Notes: a model not told the origin generated them from the sequence alone. DNA of 64,000 nucleotides from Runella zeae DSM 19591 (GCF_000423565.1 NZ_KE384038.1:1-64000); one strand, 5' to 3'; shown: positions 24,651-35,913, numbered from the stretch's first letter. Translations and numbers: made by a program.

Positions 24651-27600
24651 TTATGGCTTGATAATGGTGCCGATGGTGCGCGTCGATGTACCCTCCTCTT
24701 CAATTATAGCAAAAAACGTACCGCTTTGTAGAGAGCTAAGGTTAAACTGAGTATGGAAAAAATTTTCAAATTTTTCCATACTTTGTTGTACAATCAACTT
24801 GCCTTGAAGGTCATAAAGCGAGGCTTTGATTTTAGTGCCTGTTTTTGTAAGGGTAGCATATTCACAAACAACGAAAGATGAAGCGGGATTGGGATAAATC
24901 TTAAGTGTTTTATCCAAGAGGGTAGAAGCCTGATTTAACGAAGTAATTACAATTCGGATTTCGTCAGATACCAATTCGCCACAGCCATTGACACTCGCTT
25001 TGACCGAATAGTTTCCGGTTTGGATAGCGGTAAAAGTAGGCGTGTTAGCTCCCGCAATCGGAACTCCCTCCAACAACCATTGGATATTGGAGGTGGCATT
25101 GGAGGTAAGCACAATACCATTGGCCGAAATGGTGGGTTTTTCGGGTCTACGGATAGTAATCGTCACGGGAGTAGACAAGCTCGGTAAGCAATTGTTGACC
25201 GAAGTGCTTACAGTGTAGCTACCGGGAGTGGTGGCCGTTAAGGTAGCATTAGTCGCTCCTTGGATGGCTTGATTGTTTAAAAACCATTGGTATACGCCCG
25301 AGTTAGAAGAGGTACGTAAATTGAGAGAACTACCTTCGCAAATATTACTGTTACCCTCAAAACTGATAGTAGGGGTGGTATTGGTGGTAGTTTGAGGAGT
25401 GATGGCGACGCGTGGGCTGGGGCAGCCTAGCGATTTTATTTTTAAATCATAAAAATAGTAGTAAGCGTTAGTAAGGGTATCAACGGTATTGTTTTGGGCA
25501 AACAAGGCTCCTTTAAGGGCAATTATGCCTGGGATACTAAAAGGAAAACCACTCACGCCGACATTGCTTCGATAAATGGTCGCGCCGCCTTCATACTCAA
25601 TTGTGATTTTATAACTTCCAGCAGTAGGTATGCTTAAATTAAGAGGATATACGCGTCCTTGGTCGTTGGGGTCATCGGCTACTTGCCCCGAAGGTGCTCC
25701 TTGATTAGGAGCATCGGGATTACGACTTGCTACTACATCTACCGTAGAACTTGAGATGAATTTGTCGTCTAAACTCAACACCGTGAAAGTGATTTTTCCG
25801 GCCGCAGAAGTATAAAGTCTGGCACTTTCTAAAAGAAGGGGCACTTCAGTTTTTAAAAGGGGGCTAGGACCAAAATTACCTGAATAAGAACCTCCCGAAA
25901 ATGCAGATTTGGTAGCGGGGCCAAGGGTGCCACTAAAATCATTTAAAGCGACGTATACATTTCCAGTAGGTAATTGCACAGAGCTGCTCGTTAGATTGCC
26001 TACGGCAAAAGGAGTACTTCCATTTGGACTATTGTACCAAAACGCAGTACCTTCATCTTTAGAAATAAGTGCTAAAGGGTCGGTATTGCAATAAGTAGCG
26101 GTAGCTTTTGAAACGGTAGGTGTGGCTGACAGTGTTCTGGATTCACGCAAAATATTATTGAGCGTATCTTGGTCGTCGGGTAGTGTGATGCGACTGACAA
26201 ATTGGTAACGAACGCCTTCTTTTAAAGTACTTAAAAATGGCGCAGATAGTGAAATGGTGGCTTCTTCAAATGCTGACAAGGATCTTGATAGAGTACCTGT
26301 AGCTTTACCAGCAATTTCGCCAGAAGGCTCAACTACAGTTACTTCTAGGGGCGTATTTTGTACAGTTTGTAAACCTGTATTTCTGACTTTTAAAGTAATA
26401 GAAGAAAGCTGGCTACCACAAAAATTATCACTAGGATTGACCAATGTCGTCAAACTTATGTCTCTAAGTGGGCGGGTAAATTGGAGCAAAAACTCCTGGG
26501 TTTCACCTTTAGGATAAGTACCACAAGCAGAGAGTGTATTAGGGTCAGAAGACTCCAAACACACAATTCTCAGACGAGTATAGTTGCCCGCTACCAATCC
26601 TGAAGGAGCTTTGAGGGGGGTTGAAAATACCCCCGAATTCATAGGCGTAGAAGTGGCGATGAGTTCATTTGCATCATCAAAATCCCCGTCTTGATTCCAG
26701 TCTACAAAAGCTTTAACGACTTTGGTCAAATCGGCACCGCATGAGCCTATCGATACTTCTAAAGGGAGTGATTGCCCCGCAGATACGCTTATGGCTTGAT
26801 TCATAAAATCACTGTAACTCTGGCATCCTTCGTTGGCCATTTGAGAAAGACTACCAAGCGTTACTTTCGTGATTTTGGAGTCGGCATTTGACAAAGCGCG
26901 TGATTCGCAGTAGTTTTTTCCTCCGATGCCGCTCACGACTAGCGCATAGGGTTGAGTTCCGTTGGTAAGCGTTCCTTTGTGTTTTATGGTAATGGTATAA
27001 GTGCGGCCGGGTACTGGATTTGGAATCAATACTTGTTCTACATTGTCACGGATATTGTCGCCTTTTGTGGCAAGATTTGCTGGTTGATTAGGATCCAAAA
27101 TCCAAGGTAGATTTTCCGTAGTACCATCACTGATTCTTAAATCAAGGTCATTGATCAATTTGGGGCTTCGATTATCAACATTGGCTATGGTGGCAGTCGT
27201 AGCCGGTGCCTCTGGGTCTGTCCAACAAATAGTGGCAATCAATGGGCCTCTGCCAGAGGCTACTACTTGTATCGTGTAGATTTCATTGGTGGCGAGGGTG
27301 CGTTCGGAAAGCAAGTGAGACTGATCACGGTTAAGGATTACTTCGGCGGCTTTTCGTTCGTTGAGCAAGCCCCATCCGTACTGGTAATCTGGGCCTAATG
27401 CGCCTGCGTCGTCAGCCGTATGAAGTACGAGTCCTTTGAGAGTCGAAGAGCGAAGGAAGGTTTTGTTGAGGTTGTTGTACAATTCTTGCAATAAAAACAC
27501 CGAACCCGAAACGTTGGGTGAAGCCATAGAAGTACCGCTTAGGGTAGCGTAAGCATTGTTGCTGGTAGAGGTAGTCGAAAATACACTTACTCCTACGCCT

Positions 27601-28673
27601 ACTATGTCTGGTTTGATACGACCATCGTCAGTAGGACCCCAGCTACTAAAGCTTGATATTTGTGGGTCGCTGATTTGGTTATAGCCATTGTTTAATACAC
27701 TTATGGCACCCACGGTCAGGATATTTTTGGCAGTGCCATAAGTTGCAATCAAATCAAAGCCATTTTGGGGGGCTCTAGCGGTAGTAGAGGTACGAGAACT
27801 TCCTCCTAAAAAATAAGGCGTACCAGCGGGTGGGCCATTATTTCCACGGGCATTGCCAGCTGCTTTTACAATCAAATAATAGGGAGCAGTGTTGGCGATT
27901 CTGTCCCATTCGCGAGCACGAGCGTCATAAAATCCAAACTTATAGTCTTTTTGGTCGTTGAGGGTACTATCACCGTACCATTCCCATTTCAAGTTGTTGT
28001 TGGTTCCACTACGGGCTGTATTGAGACGCCAGCCTGAGAGAGCTTCGTATGAGTGATTAGAAACCAGTAAATTGGGAGCCGCAGTGACCATTTCGGCTGC
28101 ATCATTACCAAAATCATGGGCTAGCAATGTAGCAGCGGGTGCCATACCACGGGCACGAGGATTGACACCGGTCGCAATCATGGTGCCACTTACGTGGGTA
28201 GCGTGGGCATCTATAGTCGTTGCATTGTCGACTTGCCTTACGCGATTGGCTAATTCGGTATGGGTATCTCTTACTTTTCCGCCGTCCCAAACTCCCAACC
28301 GATCTTTCATGGCATCGCTACCACCAGTCAGATTCAGACCTAAGCCGCCTCCTTCATAGAGCGCGTCGGTACGGGTGGTGAGGGCGGCGCCTCGATTGGT
28401 CGTGGTGATGTCATAGAGCGGCTCCCCTGTTTCGCTGACGCCGCTCAAAATAATCACTGTACCATCCGCAAAGCTTTGACGTAGAGGCCAGTTGTTTTGG
28501 CGTGCTAAGTTTTGAAGCCGAAGATTGAGCGTTTTATAGTGATTTTCAATATCTTGTTTTGTGTTTTGGAGTTTTTGCTGTTGGTCCACCGAGTACAAAG
28601 GACGGGGTTGGGCTTGGCTCAAAACTGGAATAATGCACAATACAAAAAGATAAAAACGTAAATAGTGATGCAT
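24651..28673 (-). CDS. S8 subtilase with GEVED, CARDB, Ig-like and T9SS sorting domains
   Basis: A 1340-residue secreted protease. Signal peptide (cut near AQP, residue 22), subtilisin domain with Asp130 (VWDGGK), His160 (HATHVSG), Asn274 (AAGNARG) and Ser382 (LSGTSMASP), all canonical; a proprotein-like beta domain to about 610; a GEVED-type domain (about 680-760, with FVDWNQDGDFDD); a CARDB-like region (about 765-860); a long beta region with a probable sugar- or protein-binding module (about 870-1080); Ig-like repeats (about 1090-1240); and a type A sorting domain (LKIYPNPASSFVV). It is the first gene of the minus-strand run, so the promoter in the gap 28674-28951 would serve both proteases. 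Confidence 0.94.
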   Translation of the reverse strand: MHHYLRFYLFVLCIIPVLSQAQPRPLYSVDQQQKLQNTKQDIENHYKTLNLRLQNLARQNNWPLRQSFADGTVIILSGVSETGEPLYDITTTNRGAALTTRTDALYEGGGLGLNLTGGSDAMKDRLGVWDGGKVRDTHTELANRVRQVDNATTIDAHATHVSGTMIATGVNPRARGMAPAATLLAHDFGNDAAEMVTAAPNLLVSNHSYEALSGWRLNTARSGTNNNLKWEWYGDSTLNDQKDYKFGFYDARAREWDRIANTAPYYLIVKAAGNARGNNGPPAGTPYFLGGSSRTSTTARAPQNGFDLIATYGTAKNILTVGAISVLNNGYNQISDPQISSFSSWGPTDDGRIKPDIVGVGVSVFSTTSTSNNAYATLSGTSMASPNVSGSVFLLQELYNNLNKTFLRSSTLKGLVLHTADDAGALGPDYQYGWGLLNERKAAEVILNRDQSHLLSERTLATNEIYTIQVVASGRGPLIATICWTDPEAPATTATIANVDNRSPKLINDLDLRISDGTTENLPWILDPNQPANLATKGDNIRDNVEQVLIPNPVPGRTYTITIKHKGTLTNGTQPYALVVSGIGGKNYCESRALSNADSKITKVTLGSLSQMANEGCQSYSDFMNQAISVSAGQSLPLEVSIGSCGADLTKVVKAFVDWNQDGDFDDANELIATSTPMNSGVFSTPLKAPSGLVAGNYTRLRIVCLESSDPNTLSACGTYPKGETQEFLLQFTRPLRDISLTTLVNPSDNFCGSQLSSITLKVRNTGLQTVQNTPLEVTVVEPSGEIAGKATGTLSRSLSAFEEATISLSAPFLSTLKEGVRYQFVSRITLPDDQDTLNNILRESRTLSATPTVSKATATYCNTDPLALISKDEGTAFWYNSPNGSTPFAVGNLTSSSVQLPTGNVYVALNDFSGTLGPATKSAFSGGSYSGNFGPSPLLKTEVPLLLESARLYTSAAGKITFTVLSLDDKFISSSTVDVVASRNPDAPNQGAPSGQVADDPNDQGRVYPLNLSIPTAGSYKITIEYEGGATIYRSNVGVSGFPFSIPGIIALKGALFAQNNTVDTLTNAYYYFYDLKIKSLGCPSPRVAITPQTTTNTTPTISFEGNSNICEGSSLNLRTSSNSGVYQWFLNNQAIQGATNATLTATTPGSYTVSTSVNNCLPSLSTPVTITIRRPEKPTISANGIVLTSNATSNIQWLLEGVPIAGANTPTFTAIQTGNYSVKASVNGCGELVSDEIRIVITSLNQASTLLDKTLKIYPNPASSFVVCEYATLTKTGTKIKASLYDLQGKLIVQQSMEKFENFFHTQFNLSSLQSGTFFAIIEEEGTSTRTIGTIIKP

Positions 28674-28895
28674 AGTGAATCTTTTTTTTGTAAACGAAAA
28701 ATGACAAAAAATTGATACGGAAAAATTATTAACTTTAATGACTCACATCTGAAGGTTTCGTAACACTATCAATGTGTGAAAATAGGAAGTTCATTTTTAA
28801 ACTTATTATTTCCATTGCTGATAGAAACCTAACCAAAAAAGGAATGGATAAATAATCCCCTATTTTGGGTGAAGTATTTAGAAAGAGTTGTAACC

Positions 28896-28903
28896 TACAT
28901 TTG
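28896..28903 (+). promoter_or_regulatory. -7 promoter element before the histidine kinase
   Basis: TACATTTG matches TAnnTTTG, 48 bases before the ATG. No TTG sits at the expected distance upstream, so only the -7 half is supported. The rest of the 278-base divergent gap (28674-28951) is AT-rich, without a gene or strong hairpin. Confidence 0.3.
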
Positions 28904-28951
28904 TTGCACAAAAAACTTTTTTGGGTGTTTAAGGCCATTCTTCCCTAAGTC

Positions 28952-31900
28952 ATGAAAAAATACCTGTGGTTGTTGGTGTGGATTGCGAGCCGAGTAGTGA
29001 TGGCCCATACTACTACGCCTATCACCGATTATTGGGATCATCTTGCGCTCAATGAAGGCCTAAGTCAAAACGAAATCCGAAGTATCGTGCAAGACCATCG
29101 CGGAATGATGTGGTTTGGTACACAGGATGGCCTCAACTGCTACGACGGACAAAGCATCAAAAAATACCGTCATAACCCCTTCGATTCGACTACTATTACC
29201 CACGACGATATTACCTTTTTGTACGAAGATAGTGCACATCATCTCTGGGTGGGTACTACCAAAGGGCTGAATCGTAAATTAGCACAAAAAAATATTTTCC
29301 AAAATTTCCCCCAAATTGAAGGAATCGTCACTCATATTTTGGAAGATAAAAATCATACTATTTGGGTAGGGACTTCGGCGGGCTTGTGGGTATTGCGTCC
29401 TAAAAACAATGATTTTCAATATTTTTTGTATCGCCACAATCTCGATGATGCTTCTTCTCTTTCGCACGATTTCGTGGGTAGTATGGCATTAGATAGCGAG
29501 GGAAGTCTATGGATAGGAACGGCCAAAGGATTGAATAAAGTCTTGGCAGGCTCCGTGCTTCGCTTCGAAAACGCTCGAAATAGTTCTTTGCCACTTTACC
29601 AAAAAGAGCATCTGCCTACGCATGTTTGGAACGCCAAAGGAAGAGGCGTCTGGGTAAGTACACCAAAGCAATTTGGATTGTTGAATATTCAAGTTGGTGA
29701 AATAGACGATTTTACCTCTGCACTCCCTGCTGATGTGGTGGTGTCTTCGGTATGTACTGATCATTTGGGAGTGGTTTGGGTAGGCACGCAAGGCAAGGGG
29801 ATTTATCGTTTTCGGTTTAATAAAATCACCCGCCAACTGCTTCGAGTAGGAGCCTATCAGGAGGATTTATTGGCCAAAAATGGTCTTAAAAGCAGTCATA
29901 TTACTTGTATTTACGAAGGTAATGAGCCCCAAGAAGATATAGTATGGGTAGGCACAAGAGAAGCAGGGGTTCAGTTGTATGCTCGTTCTAAAAATACATT
30001 TCGTCATTGGGAACGACTTTTGAAGCAAGAAACCGCCGCCGGAAAAAGTTTTTTCGGAATTGGGACAGATAAAGAAGGCTTTTTGTGGGCAGGTACTTTC
30101 GCAAATCTCTATCGTATCAATCGCCGTACGCAGGCAATCCGCAAATATGAACTCACTAAAAATGCCCTGATTGAGACTATCGCAGAAGATGCCAAAGGTA
30201 CGCTCTGGATGGGCGGAAATGTGGGGCTTCTACGGTACGACCGCCTACGCGATAGATTTGCGGCTTTTCCATTGCCTACTTTTGACAATGTAAGACCGTG
30301 GGTGTTTCGGATTTATAACGATAGCTCACACCAAATGTGGATAGGAACAAGGTCTTATCTAGCCAAAATAGATGCCGAAGGCAAAACCCAAGTCATCAGA
30401 GAAATAGCTGCCCCCAAAAACACAAAAATAGAACTCCGAAACATAGGGGCGATTCAGAAAGATGCCAAAGGTGGTCTTTGGATAGGAATGAGGCAAGGGT
30501 TGGTACATTGGCCCGATGAAGCCACCGAAGCACAATTGTTTCAGAACAATCCCCGTGATCCTAAGTCGTTGATTGATAACGTGGTACTAGACATTCATGT
30601 CGACTCCAAACAGCGGGTTTGGATATGCACTACCAAAGGGTTGAGTAGAGTAATAAATGAGAAAGGCAAAATCACGTTTGAACATTTTACCGAAAAAGAA
30701 GGCTTGTCCAATTCGTTTGTATATGGGGCACTGAGTGATTCAAAAGGGAAAATGTGGTTGACCACCAACGGCGGTATTGTGTGTTTCGACCCCGACCGGC
30801 ATACTTTTCGGAACTATACCGCCAAAGACGGTCTCGGAGGGGCTGAGTTCAATTCTGGCGGCTTTCATCAAAGTGCTGAGGGAGAGCTGTTTTTTGGGGG
30901 CAATGGTATGTTGTTGAGTTGTTGGCCCAACGAAATTATCCCTAATCGTCATTTAGCAAAAGTCGCAGTGACTTCTTTCAAAAAATTTGAAAAAGAATGG
31001 GATATTGATAGTCTGCTTGCTTCTCAGCAGCCGATTAGTTTCGAGCCAGACGAAAACTTTTTTTCTTTCGATTTGGCTGCCTTAGATTTTACGAATCCTT
31101 CTCAGAACCAATTTGCTTATCGCTTAGAAGGATTTCACAAAGATTGGATTTTGGCTGGCACGCGGCGGTACTTGAGTTTTACCAATCTTAATCCGGGGCA
31201 TTATACATTGCACCTAAAAGCAGCCAACAATGAAGGGCTTTGGAATGATAAAGATGTGCTGAGTATTCCGCTCTATATCCAACCACCTTTTTGGCAAACT
31301 TGGTGGTTTTATGTGGTAGTAATTTTGATATTGGCCACAGCTATCAAGGTATTTTATGATTATCGGGTGCGAATGCGGGTAAAATATTTATTTGATTTGG
31401 AACGAGTGAAATTAGAAGAAAATGAGCGTGTTCGGAAATTGGCAGCCCAAGACCTTCACGACGAATTTGGAAACACCCTTACCCGAATTTCATTGTTGAC
31501 CGAAATCATCAAAACCCGACTCAACGGCCAAGCAAACGGCGAAATCGGGATGATGCTCACCAAAATCGGCGACAACTCCAATCGGATGTATCAGGGTACC
31601 AAAGATTTTATCTGGGCTATCAATCCTGAGCACGACAATTTTTATGAGATAGCAGTTCGATTGAAGGACTTTGGTGATGATGCCTTTGACAAAACAGGAA
31701 TACGATTTTCGGTAGAAGGTCTCAACGACGACCTCCGCTCTGTCAATCTTTATATGGGTGAAAGTCGGCATTTGGTTTTGTTGTTTAAGGAAGCTATCAG
31801 CAATACCCTCAAACACGCCCAAGCCCGTGAAGTAAAGCTTAGATTTGGGTTTGAAAAAGGGGAAATGACGATTGAGTGGTACGATGATGGAAAGGGTTTT

Positions 31901-32050
31901 GAAATAGATCAAGTTCGCCAAGGAAACGGATTGACCAACATTCACACGCGTGCTCAGAAGATTGGGGGAATGGTGGTGATTGATTCACTCCAAAAAAAGG
32001 GTACTTGTGTAAGGTTTCGAAAAAAAATAAATGAAGAAGCACGAAAGTGA
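28952..32050 (+). CDS. Two-component propeller sensor histidine kinase (HisKA_3 type)
   Basis: A 1032-residue sensor kinase. After a signal peptide, about 14 two-component propeller repeats (motifs like WFGTQDGLNCYDG, LWVGTTKGLNR, LWIGTAKGLNK) form the periplasmic sensor, followed by a Y_Y_Y domain (about 690-765), one transmembrane helix (about 778-798) and the kinase core. The H-box is QDLHDEFGNTL with His836, of the HisKA_3/NarX class, and the ATPase has NTLKHA, DDGKGF and GLTNI. Unlike a hybrid HTCS, there is no receiver or AraC domain; those roles pass to the NarL-type regulator 99 bases downstream. Such sensors often read sugars or peptides at the cell surface. Confidence 0.95.
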   Translation: MKKYLWLLVWIASRVVMAHTTTPITDYWDHLALNEGLSQNEIRSIVQDHRGMMWFGTQDGLNCYDGQSIKKYRHNPFDSTTITHDDITFLYEDSAHHLWVGTTKGLNRKLAQKNIFQNFPQIEGIVTHILEDKNHTIWVGTSAGLWVLRPKNNDFQYFLYRHNLDDASSLSHDFVGSMALDSEGSLWIGTAKGLNKVLAGSVLRFENARNSSLPLYQKEHLPTHVWNAKGRGVWVSTPKQFGLLNIQVGEIDDFTSALPADVVVSSVCTDHLGVVWVGTQGKGIYRFRFNKITRQLLRVGAYQEDLLAKNGLKSSHITCIYEGNEPQEDIVWVGTREAGVQLYARSKNTFRHWERLLKQETAAGKSFFGIGTDKEGFLWAGTFANLYRINRRTQAIRKYELTKNALIETIAEDAKGTLWMGGNVGLLRYDRLRDRFAAFPLPTFDNVRPWVFRIYNDSSHQMWIGTRSYLAKIDAEGKTQVIREIAAPKNTKIELRNIGAIQKDAKGGLWIGMRQGLVHWPDEATEAQLFQNNPRDPKSLIDNVVLDIHVDSKQRVWICTTKGLSRVINEKGKITFEHFTEKEGLSNSFVYGALSDSKGKMWLTTNGGIVCFDPDRHTFRNYTAKDGLGGAEFNSGGFHQSAEGELFFGGNGMLLSCWPNEIIPNRHLAKVAVTSFKKFEKEWDIDSLLASQQPISFEPDENFFSFDLAALDFTNPSQNQFAYRLEGFHKDWILAGTRRYLSFTNLNPGHYTLHLKAANNEGLWNDKDVLSIPLYIQPPFWQTWWFYVVVILILATAIKVFYDYRVRMRVKYLFDLERVKLEENERVRKLAAQDLHDEFGNTLTRISLLTEIIKTRLNGQANGEIGMMLTKIGDNSNRMYQGTKDFIWAINPEHDNFYEIAVRLKDFGDDAFDKTGIRFSVEGLNDDLRSVNLYMGESRHLVLLFKEAISNTLKHAQAREVKLRFGFEKGEMTIEWYDDGKGFEIDQVRQGNGLTNIHTRAQKIGGMVVIDSLQKKGTCVRFRKKINEEARK

Positions 32051-32149
32051 GCTTTTGATGTCGGGACGAGGGGGCATAAAATCCCCGGCTTTCAGAAGCA
32101 AGCATAGGGCAATAATGAGTGTGTATCCATAATTTTATTAATTCCAAAA

Positions 32150-32770
32150 ATGATAACCCGTTTGTGTTTGGTCGAAGATGATCATCTTATCAGAGAAGCG
32201 TTTGCCGATTTGTTGAACAATACCGAAGGTTTTCGGGTGGTCAATACTTACGCAAATTGTGAAGACTATCTGCGCAATCTTGCTGTTGACCGCCCCGATG
32301 TGGTATTGATGGATTTGGAGCTTCCGCGCATGGGCGGGGTAGAAGGTATTGAAAAAACAAAAAAACTTCGTCCCCAAACGCAGCTCATTGTAGTGACAGT
32401 CTATGAAAACGATGAATTGGTATTTAAAGCACTATGTGCAGGGGCGGGTGGGTACCTCACTAAAAATATGCCTCCTAGTAGGCTCATTGACGCCATTCGA
32501 GAGATACGCCAAGGAGGGGCCCCGATGAGTACCAATATTGCACGTATGGTGGTGGCGTCGTTTCAGAAAAATCATCATTCGCCTCTTACTGCGCGCGAAA
32601 CAGAAGTACTAGAGCGTATTGCCCAAGGGAAAAGCTATACCACCATTGCTGATGAGTTGTTTGTGGACAAAGAGACGATTCGGACTCATATCAAGAATAT
32701 TTATTGGAAACTTGAGGTACATTCTAAGGCAGAAGCGATTGAAAAAGCTCGAAAAGAGCGATTGATTTGA
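32150..32770 (+). CDS. NarL/FixJ family response regulator
   Basis: A 206-residue response regulator. The receiver has the acidic pair Glu9-Asp10, phospho-acceptor Asp55 (VVLMDLELP) and a conserved Lys in LTKNMPP; the LuxR-type HTH (about 143-205) reads LTARETEVLERIAQGKSYTT...IRTHIKNIYWKL. HisKA_3 kinases typically phosphorylate this class, and the gene follows the kinase directly, so the pair is a cognate system. Targets may include the divergent protease operon, an inference from position only. Confidence 0.95.
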   Translation: MITRLCLVEDDHLIREAFADLLNNTEGFRVVNTYANCEDYLRNLAVDRPDVVLMDLELPRMGGVEGIEKTKKLRPQTQLIVVTVYENDELVFKALCAGAGGYLTKNMPPSRLIDAIREIRQGGAPMSTNIARMVVASFQKNHHSPLTARETEVLERIAQGKSYTTIADELFVDKETIRTHIKNIYWKLEVHSKAEAIEKARKERLI

Positions 32771-32965
32771 GGGCGTTTTGTGGATAAAATGTTGAATATG
32801 AATCCTAATATTGGAGGTGATTGAGAATCTACGTAGATTTTCAAACGGTTTAGCTAGTATTTTCGAAGTATGACTTTTTTGTAGAATCAGAGCCGTGAAA
32901 TAAACTTTACTGGTCAAATTTTGTTTTTCCAAGAAAACACCGCAACAATCAGCTTATTTTTTGAC

Positions 32966-32973
32966 TATTTTTG
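32966..32973 (+). promoter_or_regulatory. -7 promoter element before gcvP
   Basis: TATTTTTG matches TAnnTTTG, 34 bases before the gcvP ATG at 33008. No TTG at the right distance was found. No glycine-riboswitch-like structure was recognised in the 236-base leader region 32771-33007. Confidence 0.3.
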
Positions 32974-33007
32974 CGGATTCTTACACATATATCGCTCTGA
33001 TCATCGG

Positions 33008-35887
33008 ATGAAAATCAGTCTTCACCAACAAGAATCCTTCGAGCGCCGTCACCACGGCCAAAGTCCTACAGATTTACAAGAAATGCTAAAAACAGTCGGC
33101 GTTGATGCGCTCGACGAGTTGATAGAACAGACCGTTCCGGCGGCTATCCGCAGGGTACAACCGCTCAATTTGCCAGCACCTAAGTCAGAGTTTGACTTTT
33201 TGAATGATTTGAAGAAAGTGGCTCGTCAAAACCGCATTTTTCAATCTTTCATTGGAATGGGTTATTATGATACGATTGTTCCAAATGTGATTTTGCGCAA
33301 TATTCTCGAAAATCCCGCTTGGTACACGGCTTATACGCCCTATCAGGCTGAAATTGCACAGGGGCGTTTGGAGATGTTGTTGAACTTTCAGACGGCGGTG
33401 ATTGACCTCACGGGCATGGAAATCGCCAATGCCTCGTTGTTGGACGAAGCTACCGCTGCTGCCGAAGCCATGACGATGTTGCATAGCCTACGACCTGCGG
33501 CACGCAAAAAAGCCGAAACTTTTTTTGTGTCGGAGCGCTGCCATCCTCAGACGATTGATTTGATTTATACGCGTGCTACTCCACTCAATATCAATGTAGT
33601 AGTAGGAGACCATGCCAAAGTGGACTTGACCGACCCCGCTATATTTGGGGTATTGGTGCAGTATCCGGCTACAGATGGCGAAGTGATAGATTATACAGAT
33701 TTTATTGCTACAGCTCACGAGTTGAGCATATCGGTAGCAGTAGCGGCCGATTTGTTGAGCCTTACCCTACTCAAATCTCCTGGTGAAATGGGGGCTGATG
33801 TGGTGGTAGGTTCTGCGCAGCGGTTTGGGGTTCCGATGGGCTATGGCGGGCCCCACGCGGCTTTTTTTGCTACCAAAGATGCTTTCAAACGTCAGATTCC
33901 GGGGCGTATCATTGGCGTATCGGTAGATGCCGAAGGAAATAGAGCCTTGCGCATGGCACTCCAAACCCGTGAGCAGCACATTCGTCGCGAAAAAGCCACT
34001 TCCAATATCTGTACGGCTCAAGTATTGCTTTCGGTAATGGCGGCGGCCTATGCCGTTTATCATGGGCCAGAAGGTTTGAAAACGATTGCTTCCAAAACGC
34101 ACGGTCTAACCAAAGCCTTTGCGGAAGCAGTGTCGGAGATGGGTTATGTAGTTTTGACTAAAAATTATTTTGATACTGTCACAGTACAAATCGCAAATGC
34201 CGATGCCTTGCGCGAAGAAGCCGAAAAAAGAGGTATCAATTTGCGCTATAATACCAATGGTACCGTAGGGGTTTCTTTCGATGAAGTAAAATCGTTTGGG
34301 GATTTGATTGGTATTTTGGACTTGTTTGCGACCGCTTCGGGCGAAGGTGTAGAAATGACCGTTCCGAGTGAAATAGAAGTAGCTTTTCCCGAAAACTTGG
34401 CGCGTCAGTCTAGTTATCTTACGCATCCTGTTTTTAGCACCTATCATACCGAGCATGATATGTTACGTTATTTGAAATCATTGGAAAACAAAGACTTGTC
34501 TTTGGTACACTCTATGATTTCGCTCGGTAGCTGTACCATGAAACTCAACGCCACGGCGGAGATGATTCCCGTTACTTGGCCTGAGTTTGGAAAGATGCAT
34601 CCCTTTGCCCCTACCAATCAAGCTGCGGGTTATCAGTTGCTGTTTAAACACCTCAACGATTGGCTTTGCGAAATCACAGGCTTTGCTGCTATGTCACTTC
34701 AGCCTAATTCGGGCGCGCAAGGTGAGTATGCTGGTTTGATGGTGATTCGGGCATATCATGAAGCACGCGGCGATGCCCACCGCAATGTAGCCTTGATTCC
34801 GTCGTCGGCGCATGGTACCAACCCTGCTTCGGCTGTAATGGCAGGCATGAAAGTGGTGGTTACCAAATGCGACGAGCGCGGCAACATTGATGTTGAAGAT
34901 CTCAAAGCCAAAGCCGCACAATATAGCAATGAACTTTCGTGTTTGATGGTGACTTATCCATCTACTCACGGCGTATTTGAAGAAAGTATCATTGAGATAT
35001 GCGAAGTTATCCACAGTCATGGTGGACAAGTATATATGGATGGTGCCAATATGAACGCCCAAGTAGGACTTACAAGTCCTGCCACGATTGGAGCCGATGT
35101 ATGTCACCTCAATCTTCACAAAACTTTCTGTATTCCGCACGGTGGAGGTGGCCCTGGCATGGGGCCTATCGGCGTAGCGGCGCATTTGGTAGAACATCTT
35201 CCTGGTCACGTTCAGCTTACCGAAGGTCAAAAAGCAGGAGCAGTATCAGCGGCACCTTATGGTTCTGCGAGTATTCTGACCATATCTCACGCTTATATCG
35301 CAATGATGGGCGGCGAGGGGCTGACCAATGCTACTAAGATGGCGATTTTGAATGCCAATTATATCAAACAGCGCTTGTCGGGTAATGGTGACTATGAAAT
35401 CCTCTACACAGGCGCTAACGGTCGCTGTGCGCACGAAATGATTGTGGATTGTCGTCCTTTCAAAGCGGTAGGTATTGAAGCCGAAGACTTAGCAAAACGA
35501 TTGATGGATTATGGGTTCCACGCCCCTACGTTGTCGTTTCCTGTGGCAGGTACTTTGATGATTGAGCCTACGGAGTCAGAATCTAAGGCTGAACTTGATC
35601 GTTTTTGTGACACAATGCTGAGTATCCGTGCCGAAATCCGTGACATAGAAGAAGGAATAGCCGATAAAACCAACAATGTTCTCAAAAATGCCCCCCACAC
35701 AGCACGTGTGGTATTGACCGAAAACTGGGAGCGTCCTTACAGTCGCGAAAAAGCGGCTTTCCCCTTGCCTCATTTGAGATTTAATAAATTTTGGCCAAGT
35801 GTAAGCCGTATCGATTCGGCTTATGGCGATCGTCATTTGGTATGTGCGTGTCTTCCTGTAGAAGAGTATGTACATGCAGAAGCGTAG
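33008..35887 (+). CDS. gcvP: Glycine dehydrogenase (decarboxylating), P protein of glycine cleavage
   Basis: A 959-residue single-chain P protein, the usual length for the fused alpha/beta form. The ATG at 33008 gives [18 protein letters not shown], close to known starts; an upstream TTG frame is not needed. The PLP lysine is Lys705 in [21 protein letters not shown]. The enzyme decarboxylates glycine and passes the aminomethyl group to the lipoyl arm of GcvH. The T protein gene (gcvT) is 23 kb away in this window on the other strand and gcvH is not here, so the system is dispersed. A terminator follows. Confidence 0.97.
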   Translation: MKISLHQQESFERRHHGQSPTDLQEMLKTVGVDALDELIEQTVPAAIRRVQPLNLPAPKSEFDFLNDLKKVARQNRIFQSFIGMGYYDTIVPNVILRNILENPAWYTAYTPYQAEIAQGRLEMLLNFQTAVIDLTGMEIANASLLDEATAAAEAMTMLHSLRPAARKKAETFFVSERCHPQTIDLIYTRATPLNINVVVGDHAKVDLTDPAIFGVLVQYPATDGEVIDYTDFIATAHELSISVAVAADLLSLTLLKSPGEMGADVVVGSAQRFGVPMGYGGPHAAFFATKDAFKRQIPGRIIGVSVDAEGNRALRMALQTREQHIRREKATSNICTAQVLLSVMAAAYAVYHGPEGLKTIASKTHGLTKAFAEAVSEMGYVVLTKNYFDTVTVQIANADALREEAEKRGINLRYNTNGTVGVSFDEVKSFGDLIGILDLFATASGEGVEMTVPSEIEVAFPENLARQSSYLTHPVFSTYHTEHDMLRYLKSLENKDLSLVHSMISLGSCTMKLNATAEMIPVTWPEFGKMHPFAPTNQAAGYQLLFKHLNDWLCEITGFAAMSLQPNSGAQGEYAGLMVIRAYHEARGDAHRNVALIPSSAHGTNPASAVMAGMKVVVTKCDERGNIDVEDLKAKAAQYSNELSCLMVTYPSTHGVFEESIIEICEVIHSHGGQVYMDGANMNAQVGLTSPATIGADVCHLNLHKTFCIPHGGGGPGMGPIGVAAHLVEHLPGHVQLTEGQKAGAVSAAPYGSASILTISHAYIAMMGGEGLTNATKMAILNANYIKQRLSGNGDYEILYTGANGRCAHEMIVDCRPFKAVGIEAEDLAKRLMDYGFHAPTLSFPVAGTLMIEPTESESKAELDRFCDTMLSIRAEIRDIEEGIADKTNNVLKNAPHTARVVLTENWERPYSREKAAFPLPHLRFNKFWPSVSRIDSAYGDRHLVCACLPVEEYVHAEA

Positions 35888-35913
35888 TTTTAGCTTTCAA
35901 TATTAAGTTTTAT

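Noticed and set aside
28674-28951. tRNA or riboswitch in the divergent gap between protease and kinase genes
   Set aside because: No cloverleaf, T-loop sequence or conserved aptamer was visible.
33008-35887. Glycine riboswitch before gcvP
   Set aside because: I could not find the paired aptamer architecture in 32771-33007; only a -7 box was seen.
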